Source: Methylosinus sp. H3A
Lineage (GTDB): Bacteria > Pseudomonadota > Alphaproteobacteria > Rhizobiales > Beijerinckiaceae
DNA length: 64,000 nt
NCBI RefSeq assembly: GCF_015709455.1
Contig: NZ_JADNQW010000005.1
Location: 1,984,001 to 2,048,000, forward strand
Direction: 5' to 3'
This document shows, in pieces, positions 9,977-18,304 of this stretch. Under the pieces are notes generated by a model. That model saw only the letters and a list, made by a program, of their open reading frames with translations. It was not told the DNA's origin and made no database searches. The translations under genes and the position numbers were made by a program. Numbering within the stretch: the stretch's first letter is position 1; each line of letters begins with the position of its first letter.

Positions 9977-11217
9977 GCGACGACGCGCTGTCGCCGCTGT
10001 CTCGACTACGCCTCCGCGTTCATTTCCTTCTCGACAGCGGCGGCGTTGGCAGCCGCGCGGCGCGGCTCGTCCATGGCGCGCTGATGACGCTCGTCATTCT
10101 CTCCGTCGGCGCCGTGATCCTCGAATCCGATCCCGACCATGCGGCGCGTTTCGGCCCGATCTTCCGCATCGTCGAATATGTCGCCGTCGCCGCCTTCAGC
10201 GTCGAATATGCGCTGCGCATCTGGAGTGCGCCGGACCATACGCTCTACGCCGGCATGCGGCCGGCGCAGGCGCGTCTCGCCTTCCTCTTCTCGGCCTCGG
10301 CGCTCATCGATCTCATCGCCATCGCGCCGATCTATCTTTCCGTCTTCGTCGCGGCCGATCTGCGCATCCTCTTGTTCCTGCGCCTCGCGCGCTTCTTCAA
10401 GCTGGCGCGCTACTCGCCGGGCATACGCTCCATCTTCGCCGTGCTGGATGCGGAGCGAAAGGCGCTCGCCGCCTCCGGCATCGTGCTGTTCGGCGTCGTG
10501 CTGTTCATGGCGACCGCGATGCATGTCGTCGAGCATGACGCCCAGCCGGAGGCCTTCCGCTCCATTCCCGCCTCCATGTGGTGGGCGATCCAGACGATCG
10601 CGACGGTCGGCTATGGCGATGTGGTGCCGCAGACGCCGGCCGGGCGCGTCATAGCGGCGATCTCCATGGTCATGGGCTTCGTGATGCTCGGCCTGCCGGT
10701 CGGCATCGTCGCCACCGCCTTCGCGGAGGAGATCCATCGCCGCGAATTCGTCGTCACTTGGAGCATGGTCGCCAAGGCGCCGCTGTTTTCGACGCTCGAC
10801 GCCTCGGCCATCGCCGAGATCATGCGCTATCTGCGCGCGCAATCGCTGCCCGCCGGCGCGCTCGTCGTGCGGCGGGGCGAGCCGGCCCATTCGATGTATT
10901 TCATCGCCGCAGGGGAGGTCGAGGTCGAGCTGCCGAGCGGCCCGGTGCGGCTCGGCGAGGGGCAGTTCTTCGGCGAGATCGCGTTGCTGCGCAAAACGCG
11001 CCGCACCGCCAATGTGCGCGCGGCGACGCCGATCAAGCTGCTGATCCTCGACGCTTTCGATCTACATGTTTTCACGCAGCGCAATCCCGAGATCGGACGC
11101 CATATAGAGGCCGTCGCGGCGAGCCGATCCGAATTTCGTCCCACGGTCCGCGAGGGCGATCTGACGCAGGCCGAGATCGACCCGCGCGACATTCCGCCGC
11201 GCGAGGTCGCCCCCTGA
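9973..11217 (+). CDS. Cyclic-nucleotide-gated K+ channel (six-TM)
   Basis: A 414-residue inner-membrane channel. Six hydrophobic segments occupy about 30-260, including an Arg-spaced S4-like helix ([19 protein letters not shown]). The selectivity filter is TVGYGD at 211-216. A C-terminal cyclic-nucleotide-binding domain (about 265-385) carries [20 protein letters not shown], the phosphate-binding cassette. The architecture is that of MloK1 from Mesorhizobium. The GTG start overlaps the alaS stop (GTGA), so translation is probably coupled. Why a channel should be tied to alaS is not apparent. Confidence 0.92.
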   Translation: MSDDALSPLSRLRLRVHFLLDSGGVGSRAARLVHGALMTLVILSVGAVILESDPDHAARFGPIFRIVEYVAVAAFSVEYALRIWSAPDHTLYAGMRPAQARLAFLFSASALIDLIAIAPIYLSVFVAADLRILLFLRLARFFKLARYSPGIRSIFAVLDAERKALAASGIVLFGVVLFMATAMHVVEHDAQPEAFRSIPASMWWAIQTIATVGYGDVVPQTPAGRVIAAISMVMGFVMLGLPVGIVATAFAEEIHRREFVVTWSMVAKAPLFSTLDASAIAEIMRYLRAQSLPAGALVVRRGEPAHSMYFIAAGEVEVELPSGPVRLGEGQFFGEIALLRKTRRTANVRAATPIKLLILDAFDLHVFTQRNPEIGRHIEAVAASRSEFRPTVREGDLTQAEIDPRDIPPREVAP

Positions 11218-11263
11218 TAAAACGGGAGCGCGAGCCTTAGATCAAGCACAGGAGGGAGCGCTC

Positions 11264-11692
11264 ATGCATGAAAAAATTCTCGTTCCGCTCGATTTGACCG
11301 AACCCGAGCTGACGCGCCTCGCGCTGGACGAAGCGCTTTCTTTCGCCGCAGGCGCGGCGAAGCCGAAACTGCGGCTCGTGAATGTGCAATCGCTGGTGCC
11401 CGTCGCCTTCATCGACTACATCCCGGCGAATTTCGACGAGGAGCTGCGCACCTCGGCCGAGCAGGAGCTCGCCGATGTCGCGGCCAAGATCGATTATCCG
11501 CAAAATCTGGTGACCACGGTGGTGCGTTTCGGCGCGATCTATCCGGAGGTGTTGGCGGAGGCGGAGGAGTGGGGCGCGGATCTCATCGTGCTCGGCTCGC
11601 ATCGTCCGGCGATGTCGACCTATCTGCTCGGCTCCAACGCCAAGACGATCGTGCGTCACGCCAAATGCTCGGTGCTGGTGGTGCGCCACTGA
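11264..11692 (+). CDS. Universal stress protein, UspA family
   Basis: A 142-residue single-domain Usp. The N-terminus KILVPLDLTEPELTRLALDEA and the C-terminal nucleotide loop GSHRPAMSTYLLGSNAKTIV (G-x2-G-x9-G(S/T)-like) are family signatures, ending in the usual CSVLVVR strand. It should be a cytoplasmic ATP-binding stress protein. A strong GGAGGGAG ribosome site precedes the ATG, and it lies 46 bp after the channel gene. Confidence 0.9.
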   Translation: MHEKILVPLDLTEPELTRLALDEALSFAAGAAKPKLRLVNVQSLVPVAFIDYIPANFDEELRTSAEQELADVAAKIDYPQNLVTTVVRFGAIYPEVLAEAEEWGADLIVLGSHRPAMSTYLLGSNAKTIVRHAKCSVLVVRH

Positions 11693-11713
11693 CGGCGGCG
11701 CGCCCTGCGCCGC

Positions 11714-12181
11714 TCAGTCCCTGCGATCTTCCTTGGCGCGGAGGCGCTCTCTGACGCATTCGCGAACGAATGCGCGCAGGCTCGACCGATCGACGCCGCG
11801 CGCAGCAGCCTCCTGCCGGCATTGCTGACGCTCGACGCGCGTCGAGACGCGGCCGAAATAGCATCGCCCCAAAAAGGCCTCGCGCTCGGGCCCGGCGAGG
11901 CTGCGCTCATTGGCGCGTCCCTGACAGGCGTGGCGAATGCGTCGCGCCTCGAATTTGGTCAGCCGCTTGCGCGTCGGCGCGGGCTCATGCGCCGATTTGC
12001 CGACGATCGGCGGCCCCGCCGGCGCGGGCTCGAAAGCCGGCGGCTTGTCGTTGTTGTTGCTGGCCGCGGAGGCCGGCGGCGCGAGCGCTGCGCCCAATAA
12101 TGCGCAGACCAGAAGCCCCCAGCGGCCGACTGAGGCGCGGCGGGCTGGGCGGGCGCTCGGGGCGGCCGAAACGGGTTCCAT
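11714..12181 (-). CDS. Exported protein with two PsiF-like cysteine repeats
   Basis: From the ATG at 12181 the protein has 155 residues: an Arg-rich start, a hydrophobic export segment ending near PPASA, a Pro-rich linker, then two repeats of the form C-x13-REAF-x3-C (HACQGRANERSLAGPEREAF and RQQCRQEAAARGVDRSSLRA). The spacing resembles the PsiF repeat of phosphate-starvation proteins, but the match is only by pattern. An upstream TTG at 12232 is possible but lacks a ribosome site. Function unknown; periplasmic. Confidence 0.6.
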   Translation of the reverse strand: MEPVSAAPSARPARRASVGRWGLLVCALLGAALAPPASAASNNNDKPPAFEPAPAGPPIVGKSAHEPAPTRKRLTKFEARRIRHACQGRANERSLAGPEREAFLGRCYFGRVSTRVERQQCRQEAAARGVDRSSLRAFVRECVRERLRAKEDRRD

Positions 12182-12248
12182 TTCTTGTCTCGCGGCGAAG
12201 GGCGGAAGTTGTCTCGTGTCGGCGATGAGCAAGGGCTGAGGAAAGGCC

Positions 12249-12370
12249 TCTCCCTCACCCTTCCCCGCTGCGTGGGAAAGACGGCGGCGGGCGCCTCGCC
12301 AACGCAGGATAAAGCGCCGAATCGGCTCCCTCGCCAGGGTAGGCGAAAAGGGGAGGGCAGGGGGGCTCGG
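12249..12370 (+). repeat. Composite GC-rich intergenic repeat, copy 1
   Basis: Shares the layout of the element at 13981-14105: a CTCCCTC arm, a short palindrome around CCCCGCTGCGTGGG, a GACGGCG segment, the common string AAGCGCCGAATC, then a GGGAGGG...GGGGGCTCG arm. This copy is the most diverged. It fills the gap between two minus-strand genes. No coding capacity seen. Confidence 0.6.
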
Positions 12371-12399
12371 TCATTCCGCGCATTCGTCTACGCACGCTG

Positions 12400-12891
12400 T
12401 CAGCCGTTCCGGTCGGGGCGTATGCCGCGGCGGCGGAACAGGTCGTGGACGCCGAGCACGTCCCGCGGCAGCACGCGGTCTGCGATGCGCCTCTGCTCAT
12501 CGGAGAGCGAGGCGAAGAAGCTCGTCTCGGCGTCGGCGAGGGCGCGCAAATTGTCCACATGGCGGCTCAATCGTTCGGCTCGCGCGCGCAGCGGCGCGCC
12601 GGGATCGCGCGGAACGCTGTCGCGATTGCGGTCGATCGCCGCGGCGACGATGGCGGCGTCGCGATCCTGAACCACGACTTGCAATTGCTGCTCGAAGGCC
12701 GAGAACAGCCGCTCCTGCTCGCCCGAGAGGCGCAGCGCGAGCCGCCATTCGTCGATATGGGTCTCGAGCGGGCTGCGCCGCGCGACGAAGGGATTGTCCG
12801 CGGCGCGATTGAACGGCTCGGCGACCGGCGCGCCGGCGACGACGCAGACGAGAAGGCTCGTCGCCAGGGCAATTGCGAAGCGCAGCAACAT
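12400..12891 (-). CDS. Spy/CpxP-like LTXXQ-motif periplasmic protein
   Basis: A 163-residue protein with a signal peptide (about 1-24). The mature part is almost wholly helical and holds two LTXXQ-like motifs: LSGEQERLFSAFEQQL (55-70) and FASLSDEQRRIADRVLP (127-143). This is the layout of Spy/CpxP-type periplasmic chaperones, though the match to the motif is loose. It may protect envelope proteins under stress. The start codon has only a weak ribosome site. Confidence 0.7.
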   Translation of the reverse strand: MLLRFAIALATSLLVCVVAGAPVAEPFNRAADNPFVARRSPLETHIDEWRLALRLSGEQERLFSAFEQQLQVVVQDRDAAIVAAAIDRNRDSVPRDPGAPLRARAERLSRHVDNLRALADAETSFFASLSDEQRRIADRVLPRDVLGVHDLFRRRGIRPDRNG

Positions 12892-13281
12892 CGTCGTCGA
12901 ACCCCGATGGAAACTCGGCCCGTGTCTCTACGCCGCCTTTGAGACGGAACCATGGCCGCCGCCGCAATTTCGTCCCTCGCCGTCGCCGAGGCAAGCCCGT
13001 TAACGACGATTTCGGCCCCCGCGTTAACGAACGCGCCAGCCGCGAGCAGAAGCGCCTGCTCGGGCGATGAGCCGAGGGCCCTCGGAGGCGTTGGAACACG
13101 GCGCATTTTCAGTCGGTTGTCGAAAATAGCGCGAAATTTCGCCTATTTCGGTCATCACTTGGTATACTTACAAATCATCCGGTCAAATCTAAATGGATTG
13201 GACGAAAAACTGAGCTATCGACTTACCGAGCGAGCAAAACAATAAATCTATTCTCGTCTCCAGATCGGGGAGACGACGAAG
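12892..13281. other. Intergenic stretch, divergent gene starts
   Basis: A 390-bp gap between divergent genes. The left half is GC-rich and carries CGTTAACGA twice, at 12998-13006 and 13022-13030, as a direct repeat. The right half turns markedly A/T-rich (about 13110-13250) and has a TATACT box at 13163-13168 without a convincing -35. No gene with supporting features was found here. Confidence 0.4.
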
Positions 13282-13902
13282 ATGTTGCGTAGAGTGGCGA
13301 GAACGACGATGCGCGTGGCGCTGGCCGGCGCGATCTCCTTCTGGGGAGCGGCGCCCGTTCTGGCGGCTTCCGAGTCTCTGCTCCATGCCGCTCTCGGGCC
13401 GGAGACCAGCGTTCCGTATGGATGGCTGGATTTTTGTCATCGCTATCGCGGCGAATGCGATATCGACGCCTCCGCGCCGCGCGACATCGATCTCACCGCC
13501 AAGGCATATAAGGAGATTCAGCGCGTCAACGCCCATGTCAATCATGCGATCGAGCCCGTCTCCGACATGGAGCATTGGGGCGTCGTCGATCGGTGGGACT
13601 ATCCCACCGACGGGAAGGGCGATTGCGAGGATTATGCGCTGATGAAGCGCCGCATGTTGATCGAGCTCGGCTTTCCCCGCGGCGCGCTGCTCATGACGGT
13701 GGTGAAGGAGAAGAACGGCGACGGCCATGCGATATTGACCGTCAAGACCAATCGCGGCGAATTCGTCCTCGACAATATGAATGACGCCGTGCGGCCCTGG
13801 ACCAACACGCCCTATCGCTTCGTCAAGCGGCAATCGCAGTTCGACCAGAATATCTGGGTCGCGATCGACGATCCGAATGTTCCGCTCTTCGCGGCGCGCT
13901 GA
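13282..13902 (+). CDS. Transglutaminase-like cysteine protease (BTLCP/DUF920 family)
   Basis: A 206-residue exported protein: signal peptide about 1-28, then a papain/transglutaminase-like domain. The catalytic triad is visible: Cys115 in GDCEDYA, His149 in DGHAIL and Asp164 in LDN. This is the bacterial transglutaminase-like cysteine protease family that includes LapG, which cuts biofilm adhesins. No LapD or adhesin gene is nearby, so the substrate is open. A GGGGAGACG ribosome site precedes the ATG. Confidence 0.88.
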   Translation: MLRRVARTTMRVALAGAISFWGAAPVLAASESLLHAALGPETSVPYGWLDFCHRYRGECDIDASAPRDIDLTAKAYKEIQRVNAHVNHAIEPVSDMEHWGVVDRWDYPTDGKGDCEDYALMKRRMLIELGFPRGALLMTVVKEKNGDGHAILTVKTNRGEFVLDNMNDAVRPWTNTPYRFVKRQSQFDQNIWVAIDDPNVPLFAAR

Positions 13903-13980
13903 GGCGGCTCAGGGGGAGTTTCCGTTCGTCGGTGCGAGCGCAGCGAAGCAAGCCGATGGCGCGCGTCATCCGAGCCGAGG

Positions 13981-14105
13981 GCTCCCTCCCTCATTCTCTC
14001 TCGCTTCGCGGGAGAGGGGACGGCGAGCGCAACGCGAAGCTTCGATGAAGCGCCGAATCTGTTCCCTCTCCCGCAAAGCGGGGGAGGGTTGGGGAGGGGG
14101 CTCGA
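13981..14105 (+). repeat. Composite GC-rich intergenic repeat, copy 2
   Basis: Two GC-rich hairpins joined by a spacer: CTCTCTCGCTTCGCGGGAGAGG near the left end and CCCTCTCCCGCAAAGCGGGGG at 14063-14083, followed by AGGGTTGGGGAGGGGGC. The spacer has AAGCGCCGAATC as in copy 1. It lies between convergent genes and could act as a terminator. Related shorter copies lie at 23404-23447 and, inside addA, at 60055-60101. Confidence 0.75.
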
Positions 14106-14154
14106 GCGCCCTTCGCTCTGGTCGCTGCGCTCTTCGCGACGACCGCGAGGGCCG

Positions 14155-14682
14155 TCAGATCGGCTCCAGTCCTTTCGCATAGCGCTCGGCGTTCTCGACA
14201 TAATGTTTCGCCGATTCGAGATTGCGCGCCAGCGCGCCCTCGTCGAGCGTTCGCACGACGCGGGCCGGCGCGCCGACGATCAGGCTATTGTCGGGGAATT
14301 CCTTATTCTCGGTGACGAGCGAATTGGCGCCGACGAGGCAGTTGCGGCCGATCTTCGCGCCATTGAGGATCGTCGAGCCCATGCCGATGAGGCTCGCCTC
14401 GCCGATGATGCAGCTGTGCAGAATGACGCCATGGCCGATGGTGCAATCGGCGCCGATCGTCAGCGGAAAGCCCATATCGGTGTGGAGAACGCTGTTGTCC
14501 TGAATATTGCTGCGCGCGCCCACGGTGATCCATTCATTGTCGCCGCGCAGCACGCAGCCGAACCAAATGTTGGCGTCCTCGTCGAGCTGCACGCGGCCGA
14601 TGATCCGAGCGTCCGCCGCGACCCAGAAGCGGCCGGAGGCCGGCAGGCGCGGCGCGACGCCGTCGAGTTTGTAGAGGGGCAT
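14155..14682 (-). CDS. Gamma-class carbonic anhydrase family protein
   Basis: A 175-residue left-handed beta-helix protein built of hexapeptide repeats (IGADCTIGHGVILHSCIIGE and similar). Metal ligands are in the canonical places: His67, His84 and His89. The protein fits the YrdA/CaiE-like gamma carbonic anhydrase family; activity as CO2 hydratase is likely but not certain, as many members are untested. GAGGAG precedes the ATG at 14682. Confidence 0.9.
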   Translation of the reverse strand: MPLYKLDGVAPRLPASGRFWVAADARIIGRVQLDEDANIWFGCVLRGDNEWITVGARSNIQDNSVLHTDMGFPLTIGADCTIGHGVILHSCIIGEASLIGMGSTILNGAKIGRNCLVGANSLVTENKEFPDNSLIVGAPARVVRTLDEGALARNLESAKHYVENAERYAKGLEPI

Positions 14683-14847
14683 GGTCTCCTCGTCTCCCGG
14701 GCCCGTTTTCGCGGTCGGCCTCGGAGCGAGGCGCGCAGGGGCTTCGTGGGCTTTTTAGAGTCTTTGGCGGGAAGAGGGAACCGCGAGCGGAGACGATGGG
14801 CCGGTTCGAAGTCCCGCTAGAGTCATTCCGCTCCGCGCAAATCGAAA

Positions 14848-14868
14848 GGCGCGCGAAGATCGCGCGCC
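14848..14868 (-). terminator. Possible terminator after the exported protein gene at 14897
   Basis: GGCGCGCGA, loop AGA, TCGCGCGCC form a 9-bp stem. Read on the minus strand it is followed by TTTCGATTTG. It lies about 30 bp beyond the stop codon of the gene ending at 14897. Confidence 0.5.
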
Positions 14869-14896
14869 CTCCTCTGCTCTGCAGGTTTCGGCGTCC

Positions 14897-15385
14897 TCAG
14901 TCCTCGCTGCGGAGGCGCTTGGCGACGCCGCTGACCTGGATGATGGCGGGATTGGTGGGAGGAGCGGGAGAATCGATGACGAGAAACAATTCTTTCCCCC
15001 GCTCGATCGCGATGATGTCGGCCTGCACGTTGGAGAAGCCCTTGAAGACCTGAGTCAGGTCCAGAGCGCCGTTGCAATCGCTCGCCAGCGAATACACGCC
15101 GGCGAACGGCCCGGTAACCGGGTCGCCGTTGATTCTGCCGGTCACAGTGGCGCTGAACTTGCCCGCGCCGTCGAAAGTGACGGAAGCGATCAGATTGATT
15201 TTCCGCTCGGGAAGGCTCGGAACCTGCAAGACGCCGTCCAGCTTGACGGCGTAAGCGCCGCGCAGGCTCGAGAGCGAGCAGCCGTGCGTTTGGCCGGCGT
15301 TGGCGTTAGGCGCAAACCCCAGGCCGAATGCGGCCAGGGCCAAGAGAGACAAGCGGGACGCAAATCCTTTGCTCATCGAACGCAT
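14897..15385 (-). CDS. Exported protein of unknown function
   Basis: I place the start at the ATG at 15385 because GGAGG stands seven bases upstream; upstream in-frame ATGs lack this. The 162-residue product has a signal peptide ending near ANA-GQ (about residue 31), then a beta-rich domain starting LSSLRGAYAVKLDG with FDGAGKFSATVTGRING in the middle and a single disulfide-capable Cys pair. The pattern L-x-G-x-Y...FDG.G resembles many uncharacterised bacterial exported proteins. No function can be assigned. Confidence 0.75.
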   Translation of the reverse strand: MRSMSKGFASRLSLLALAAFGLGFAPNANAGQTHGCSLSSLRGAYAVKLDGVLQVPSLPERKINLIASVTFDGAGKFSATVTGRINGDPVTGPFAGVYSLASDCNGALDLTQVFKGFSNVQADIIAIERGKELFLVIDSPAPPTNPAIIQVSGVAKRLRSED

Positions 15386-15632
15386 ATTGACCTCCATTAT
15401 TATCGATTCTCTAGAAAACGCTGGTAGTTGGGCGTCACCGACGCCGCTTTCGAGCCGGGAGCCAGCTCGAGCGCAACTGTCCGTCGATTCTCCTGTTTTG
15501 ACAATGCGCCGGCTCGCGCCGCGCATAGAAGCGTGCGGCTGCGGCGATCCGATGACAGCCGCGCCGCGCGCGAAGCCGGCTGGAATCGGTTAAGCTCGGC
15601 CGATCGCCCTTCGCTCCACTTTCCCGAGAGTC

Positions 15633-16283
15633 ATGCGTCTCTTTCTCCTCGCTCTGGTGCTGGCGCTGCTCGCCGCGGGGGCCAATCGCCTCCTCCGCAA
15701 AACCGATGAGGCCGAGCCCGCCATCGTCGCCGCCAGCCTCGGCGACGCGCGCTTCGCCTATGCTCCCGCCTTTGCGCGCGACGAATCGACGCGCTATGGC
15801 GGCGCGCTCGACCGTCTCTCCTTTCTCGCCGTGCTGCCGGATTTCGCCCCGCCGCCGAGGCCGAGCGCCGATCCGCGGCGGCGCGCCTCCGAGGAGCTCG
15901 ATCCGATGCGCGTCTTCGTCACGCTCGCGCCGCGCGACGAGGCGCTCGATCCCGCCGAGCGGCCGTCGCGGCTCTATGCGCGCTTTCTGGAGAGCGAAGT
16001 GTGGGCCGGGCCGGGCGGCCTCGTGATGCGCCGATTCGAGCCGGGATCGCCCTATGAGCTCGAGCAGCTCTATCTCGCGCCGCCCGATGGAACGGAATTT
16101 TTCGCGCGCTGCCCGCGTCGCGACGCGGGGTTTCTCGGCTCGGCTCCCTGCATCTGGGCGCTGCGGTGGAAGACGCTGGACGTCGAGGCGCGTTTTTCCG
16201 CCGCGCTGCTGCGCGATTGGGAGGAGCTCGCGAGGGGCCTGCGCGCCTTTTTGGCGTCGATCGACGGCGATCGGCCGCGCTGA
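15633..16283 (+). CDS. Membrane-anchored protein of unknown function
   Basis: A 216-residue protein. Residues 1-18 are a hydrophobic anchor or signal. The rest is soluble and rich in Arg/Pro early, then has a compact region with FVTLAPRDEALDPAERPSRLY and a pair of cysteines (ARCPRR and APCIW) that could form a disulfide. The pattern suggests a periplasmic domain. I do not recognise the family. It converges with the DUF3126-type gene that follows. Confidence 0.7.
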   Translation: MRLFLLALVLALLAAGANRLLRKTDEAEPAIVAASLGDARFAYAPAFARDESTRYGGALDRLSFLAVLPDFAPPPRPSADPRRRASEELDPMRVFVTLAPRDEALDPAERPSRLYARFLESEVWAGPGGLVMRRFEPGSPYELEQLYLAPPDGTEFFARCPRRDAGFLGSAPCIWALRWKTLDVEARFSAALLRDWEELARGLRAFLASIDGDRPR

Positions 16284-16298
16284 CGCGGTCTCGACCCG

Positions 16299-16694
16299 TC
16301 AGAAATCGTCGAGGTCGAAGTCGAGTATGGCGATCTGCAGCGTGTAGCTCTGCTGCTTGGGGTCGTCGGCGGAGATGACACCGAGGAAATCCTCGCCGCA
16401 ATTGAGCTCGACCGAATCGGTCTTGCGGCCCCGCGGCGCGATCGTCAGACCGTCGTTCTCGAACAGCTTGCGCAGATAGGATTGCAGCGTCTCGCGCCCG
16501 ACGGGCAGCTTCATCGCGAAGGCGAAGGAGCGGTCGCCGTCCTCGTCGTCGAGAGAGATGGAGGCGATCTTGCGTTCGCCGAGGTGAACGGCTCCTTCAT
16601 CGGGATTCTTGGGATCGGGCGTCACGCGAATGCCCTCATTGCCCAACGACCGGCGCAAGAAGGCCTGCAGTTTGCGCAGTTCGATCTTGTCCAA
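16299..16694 (-). CDS. Double DUF3126-like protein
   Basis: Start is the TTG at 16694 (LDKIELRKLQAFLRRSLGN), with GGGAG eight bases upstream; there is no in-frame ATG at the right place. The 131-residue product looks like two tandem DUF3126-like units: residues 1-60 (KLQAFLRRSLG...DEDGDRSFAF) and about 69-131 (TLQSYLRKLFEN...YTLQIAILDFDLDD). DUF3126 proteins are normally one unit of roughly 70 residues found in alphaproteobacteria; their role is unknown. The duplication is a reading by eye of repeated pattern. Confidence 0.75.
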   Translation of the reverse strand: MDKIELRKLQAFLRRSLGNEGIRVTPDPKNPDEGAVHLGERKIASISLDDEDGDRSFAFAMKLPVGRETLQSYLRKLFENDGLTIAPRGRKTDSVELNCGEDFLGVISADDPKQQSYTLQIAILDFDLDDF

Positions 16695-16820
16695 CTTCCG
16701 GTCTCCCCGCTTCTCGCGCTTCTTGCCGAGCGCCTCGCCATCGTCTCGCGACCCGCTGCCTGTGCCATGAAACGCCGCCGCGCCGCAAGAGGCCGCCCGG
16801 CTCTCTCCACTTGCAGAAGC

Positions 16821-16927
16821 GAAAGCCCGGCGCTTCTCGCGCGGCCTCTCTAAACGAAAAGCCTGGCGCTTCTCGCGCCGATCTCTCGAAATGAAAAGCC
16901 CGGCGCTTTTTGCGCCGGGCCTGTCGA
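16821..16927. repeat. Three tandem terminator-like hairpin units
   Basis: The unit GAAAAGCCCGGCGCTTCTCGC (20-nt core) occurs three times: 16821-16852, 16855-16889 and 16891-16927, each followed by a CTCTC or CTGTCGA tail. The third copy is a perfect hairpin; the first two have mismatches. All lie downstream of the minus-strand gene at 16949. Confidence 0.75.
16892..16920 (-). terminator. Rho-independent terminator of the gene at 16949
   Basis: On the minus strand: GCCCGGCGC, loop AAAAA, GCGCCGGGC, then TTTTCA. The 9-bp stem is perfect and followed at once by the T tract. It lies 28 bp after the stop codon of the cysteine-repeat protein gene. Confidence 0.85.
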
Positions 16928-16948
16928 TCGTCCAGCTGTCGCCGGCGC

Positions 16949-17488
16949 TCACTCGCCCGCGGCTTTGAGGCGCTTGTTGCATTCGCTCCAATATTTCGGC
17001 CAGGTGGCCTTGGGGTCGGCCTTCAGCAGCTCGGCCTTTTTCGCCTTCCATTCGGCGCCGCATTTCTTCTGGCGGGCGGTCTGGGCGGCCTTGCCCTCGC
17101 TCAGCGGCTTCGCGGGCTTGGCCGCGGCGGCCGGGGTCGGGGTTGGGGCGGGCGTCGGCGCGGGAGCGGGCGTGGCGGCGGCCGGAGCCGGCGTGGGGGC
17201 GGGCGTCGGCGCGGGCTCGGGCGCGGCGGCCGGGATCGGCGCCGCCGGAGCGGGAGCGGCGGCGGCCGGTGCGGTCTCGGCGGGCTGCTCGGAGAGGCGG
17301 ACGCGGCAGGCCTTCAGAAAATCCTGCCAGCTCTGACCCTTCAGCTCATTGGCGGATTTGGCGGCTTGATATTGCGAGCCGCATTCCTTCAAAACATTCG
17401 CCTGCGCTTTCGCTTCACCCGCGGCGACGGCGGCCAGGGCGACTGCGAGGGCGCCGGCAGCAGCGTAAGAGACGAGACGGATCGACAT
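16949..17488 (-). CDS. Exported Ala/Pro-rich protein with two Cys-Trp motifs
   Basis: Start is the ATG at 17488, with AAGGAGAA upstream. The 179-residue protein has a signal peptide (about 1-27), a first motif (CGSQYQAAKSANELKGQSWQ, closing with FLKACR), a low-complexity Ala-Pro linker of roughly 60 residues (about 68-128), and a second motif (KKCGAEWKAKK...WPKYWSEC). Both motifs share the spacing C...W-x2-(F/Y)-x3-C. The domain may be related to the PsiF-like repeats of the gene at 11714. Periplasmic; function unknown. Confidence 0.75.
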   Translation of the reverse strand: MSIRLVSYAAAGALAVALAAVAAGEAKAQANVLKECGSQYQAAKSANELKGQSWQDFLKACRVRLSEQPAETAPAAAAPAPAAPIPAAAPEPAPTPAPTPAPAAATPAPAPTPAPTPTPAAAAKPAKPLSEGKAAQTARQKKCGAEWKAKKAELLKADPKATWPKYWSECNKRLKAAGE

Positions 17489-17686
17489 AAAATTTCTCCT
17501 TGGTGAGCGCCGTCGCCGATGAAGATTCGTCGGCGCAATCGGCTCCCGACGGCCGCACTGCGAGCACGGCCTGTGCCAATTGTCTTGCATCGACGCATGG
17601 GCCGCAAGCTCGCCGGGACCGCAATGAGGATGTTATGAAACGCTCTTTCGGCTCAGATGGCGCGTTCCGCGCGCGAGGGAAGGGGC

Positions 17687-18304
17687 ATGGCCGCCAAACG
17701 TGAAAACCCACTCGCCTGGCGAGATGCGCCGGCGCTCGCTCATCCGGACGGGCTTTTGCGTTGTCCTTGGGCCGGTTACGATTCGCTCTACGTCGCCTAT
17801 CACGACGAGGAGTGGGGTCGGCCGGAGCGCTGCTCGCGCGCTCTGTATGAAAAACTGATCCTCGACGGATTCCAGGCGGGCCTCTCCTGGATCTCGATTC
17901 TGCGCCGCCGCGAGGGCTTCCGCGCCGCATTCGAGGGTTTCGATCCGCATTCGATCGTGCGATTCGACGCCGCGCGCGTCGAAACTTTGATGCAAAATCA
18001 GGCAATCATCCGCAATCGCGCCAAGATCACAGGCGCCGTCGCCTCGGCGCGCGCCTGGATAGAGATCGAGGAGCGCGTGGGATTTTCGAATTATCTCTGG
18101 GACTTCGTCGACGGCGTCCCGATCGTCAACCGCCCGCGCACGACGGCCGGCGTTCCGACCGAGAGCGAAATTTCGCGCCGCCTCGCCAAAGATCTGAAGG
18201 CGCGAGGCTTCGCCTTCTGCGGCCCGACGATCGTCTACGCCTTCATGCAGGCGGTGGGCATGGTCGACGACCATCTGGCGGAGTGCCACCGATGCGCGGA
18301 GTGA
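17687..18304 (+). CDS. tag: DNA-3-methyladenine glycosylase I
   Basis: Tag removes 3-methyladenine from alkylated DNA. The 205-residue protein shows the family signature RCPWAGYDSLYVAYHDEEWG and the zinc ligands Cys26, His39, His196 and Cys200 in the same arrangement as E. coli Tag. The ATG at 17687 is preceded by GGAAGG; an upstream in-frame ATG at 17657 would add ten basic residues. Its 3' end overlaps the next gene by 13 bp. Confidence 0.95.
   Translation: MAAKRENPLAWRDAPALAHPDGLLRCPWAGYDSLYVAYHDEEWGRPERCSRALYEKLILDGFQAGLSWISILRRREGFRAAFEGFDPHSIVRFDAARVETLMQNQAIIRNRAKITGAVASARAWIEIEERVGFSNYLWDFVDGVPIVNRPRTTAGVPTESEISRRLAKDLKARGFAFCGPTIVYAFMQAVGMVDDHLAECHRCAE

Noticed and set aside
11218..11263. 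FNR/FixK box before the universal stress gene
   Set aside because: Only one half-site (ATCAA) is present; no TTGAT arm at the right distance.
12998..13030. CtrA binding site in the CGTTAACGA repeats
   Set aside because: The two TTAA cores are separated by 20 bp, not the 7 bp of the CtrA consensus.
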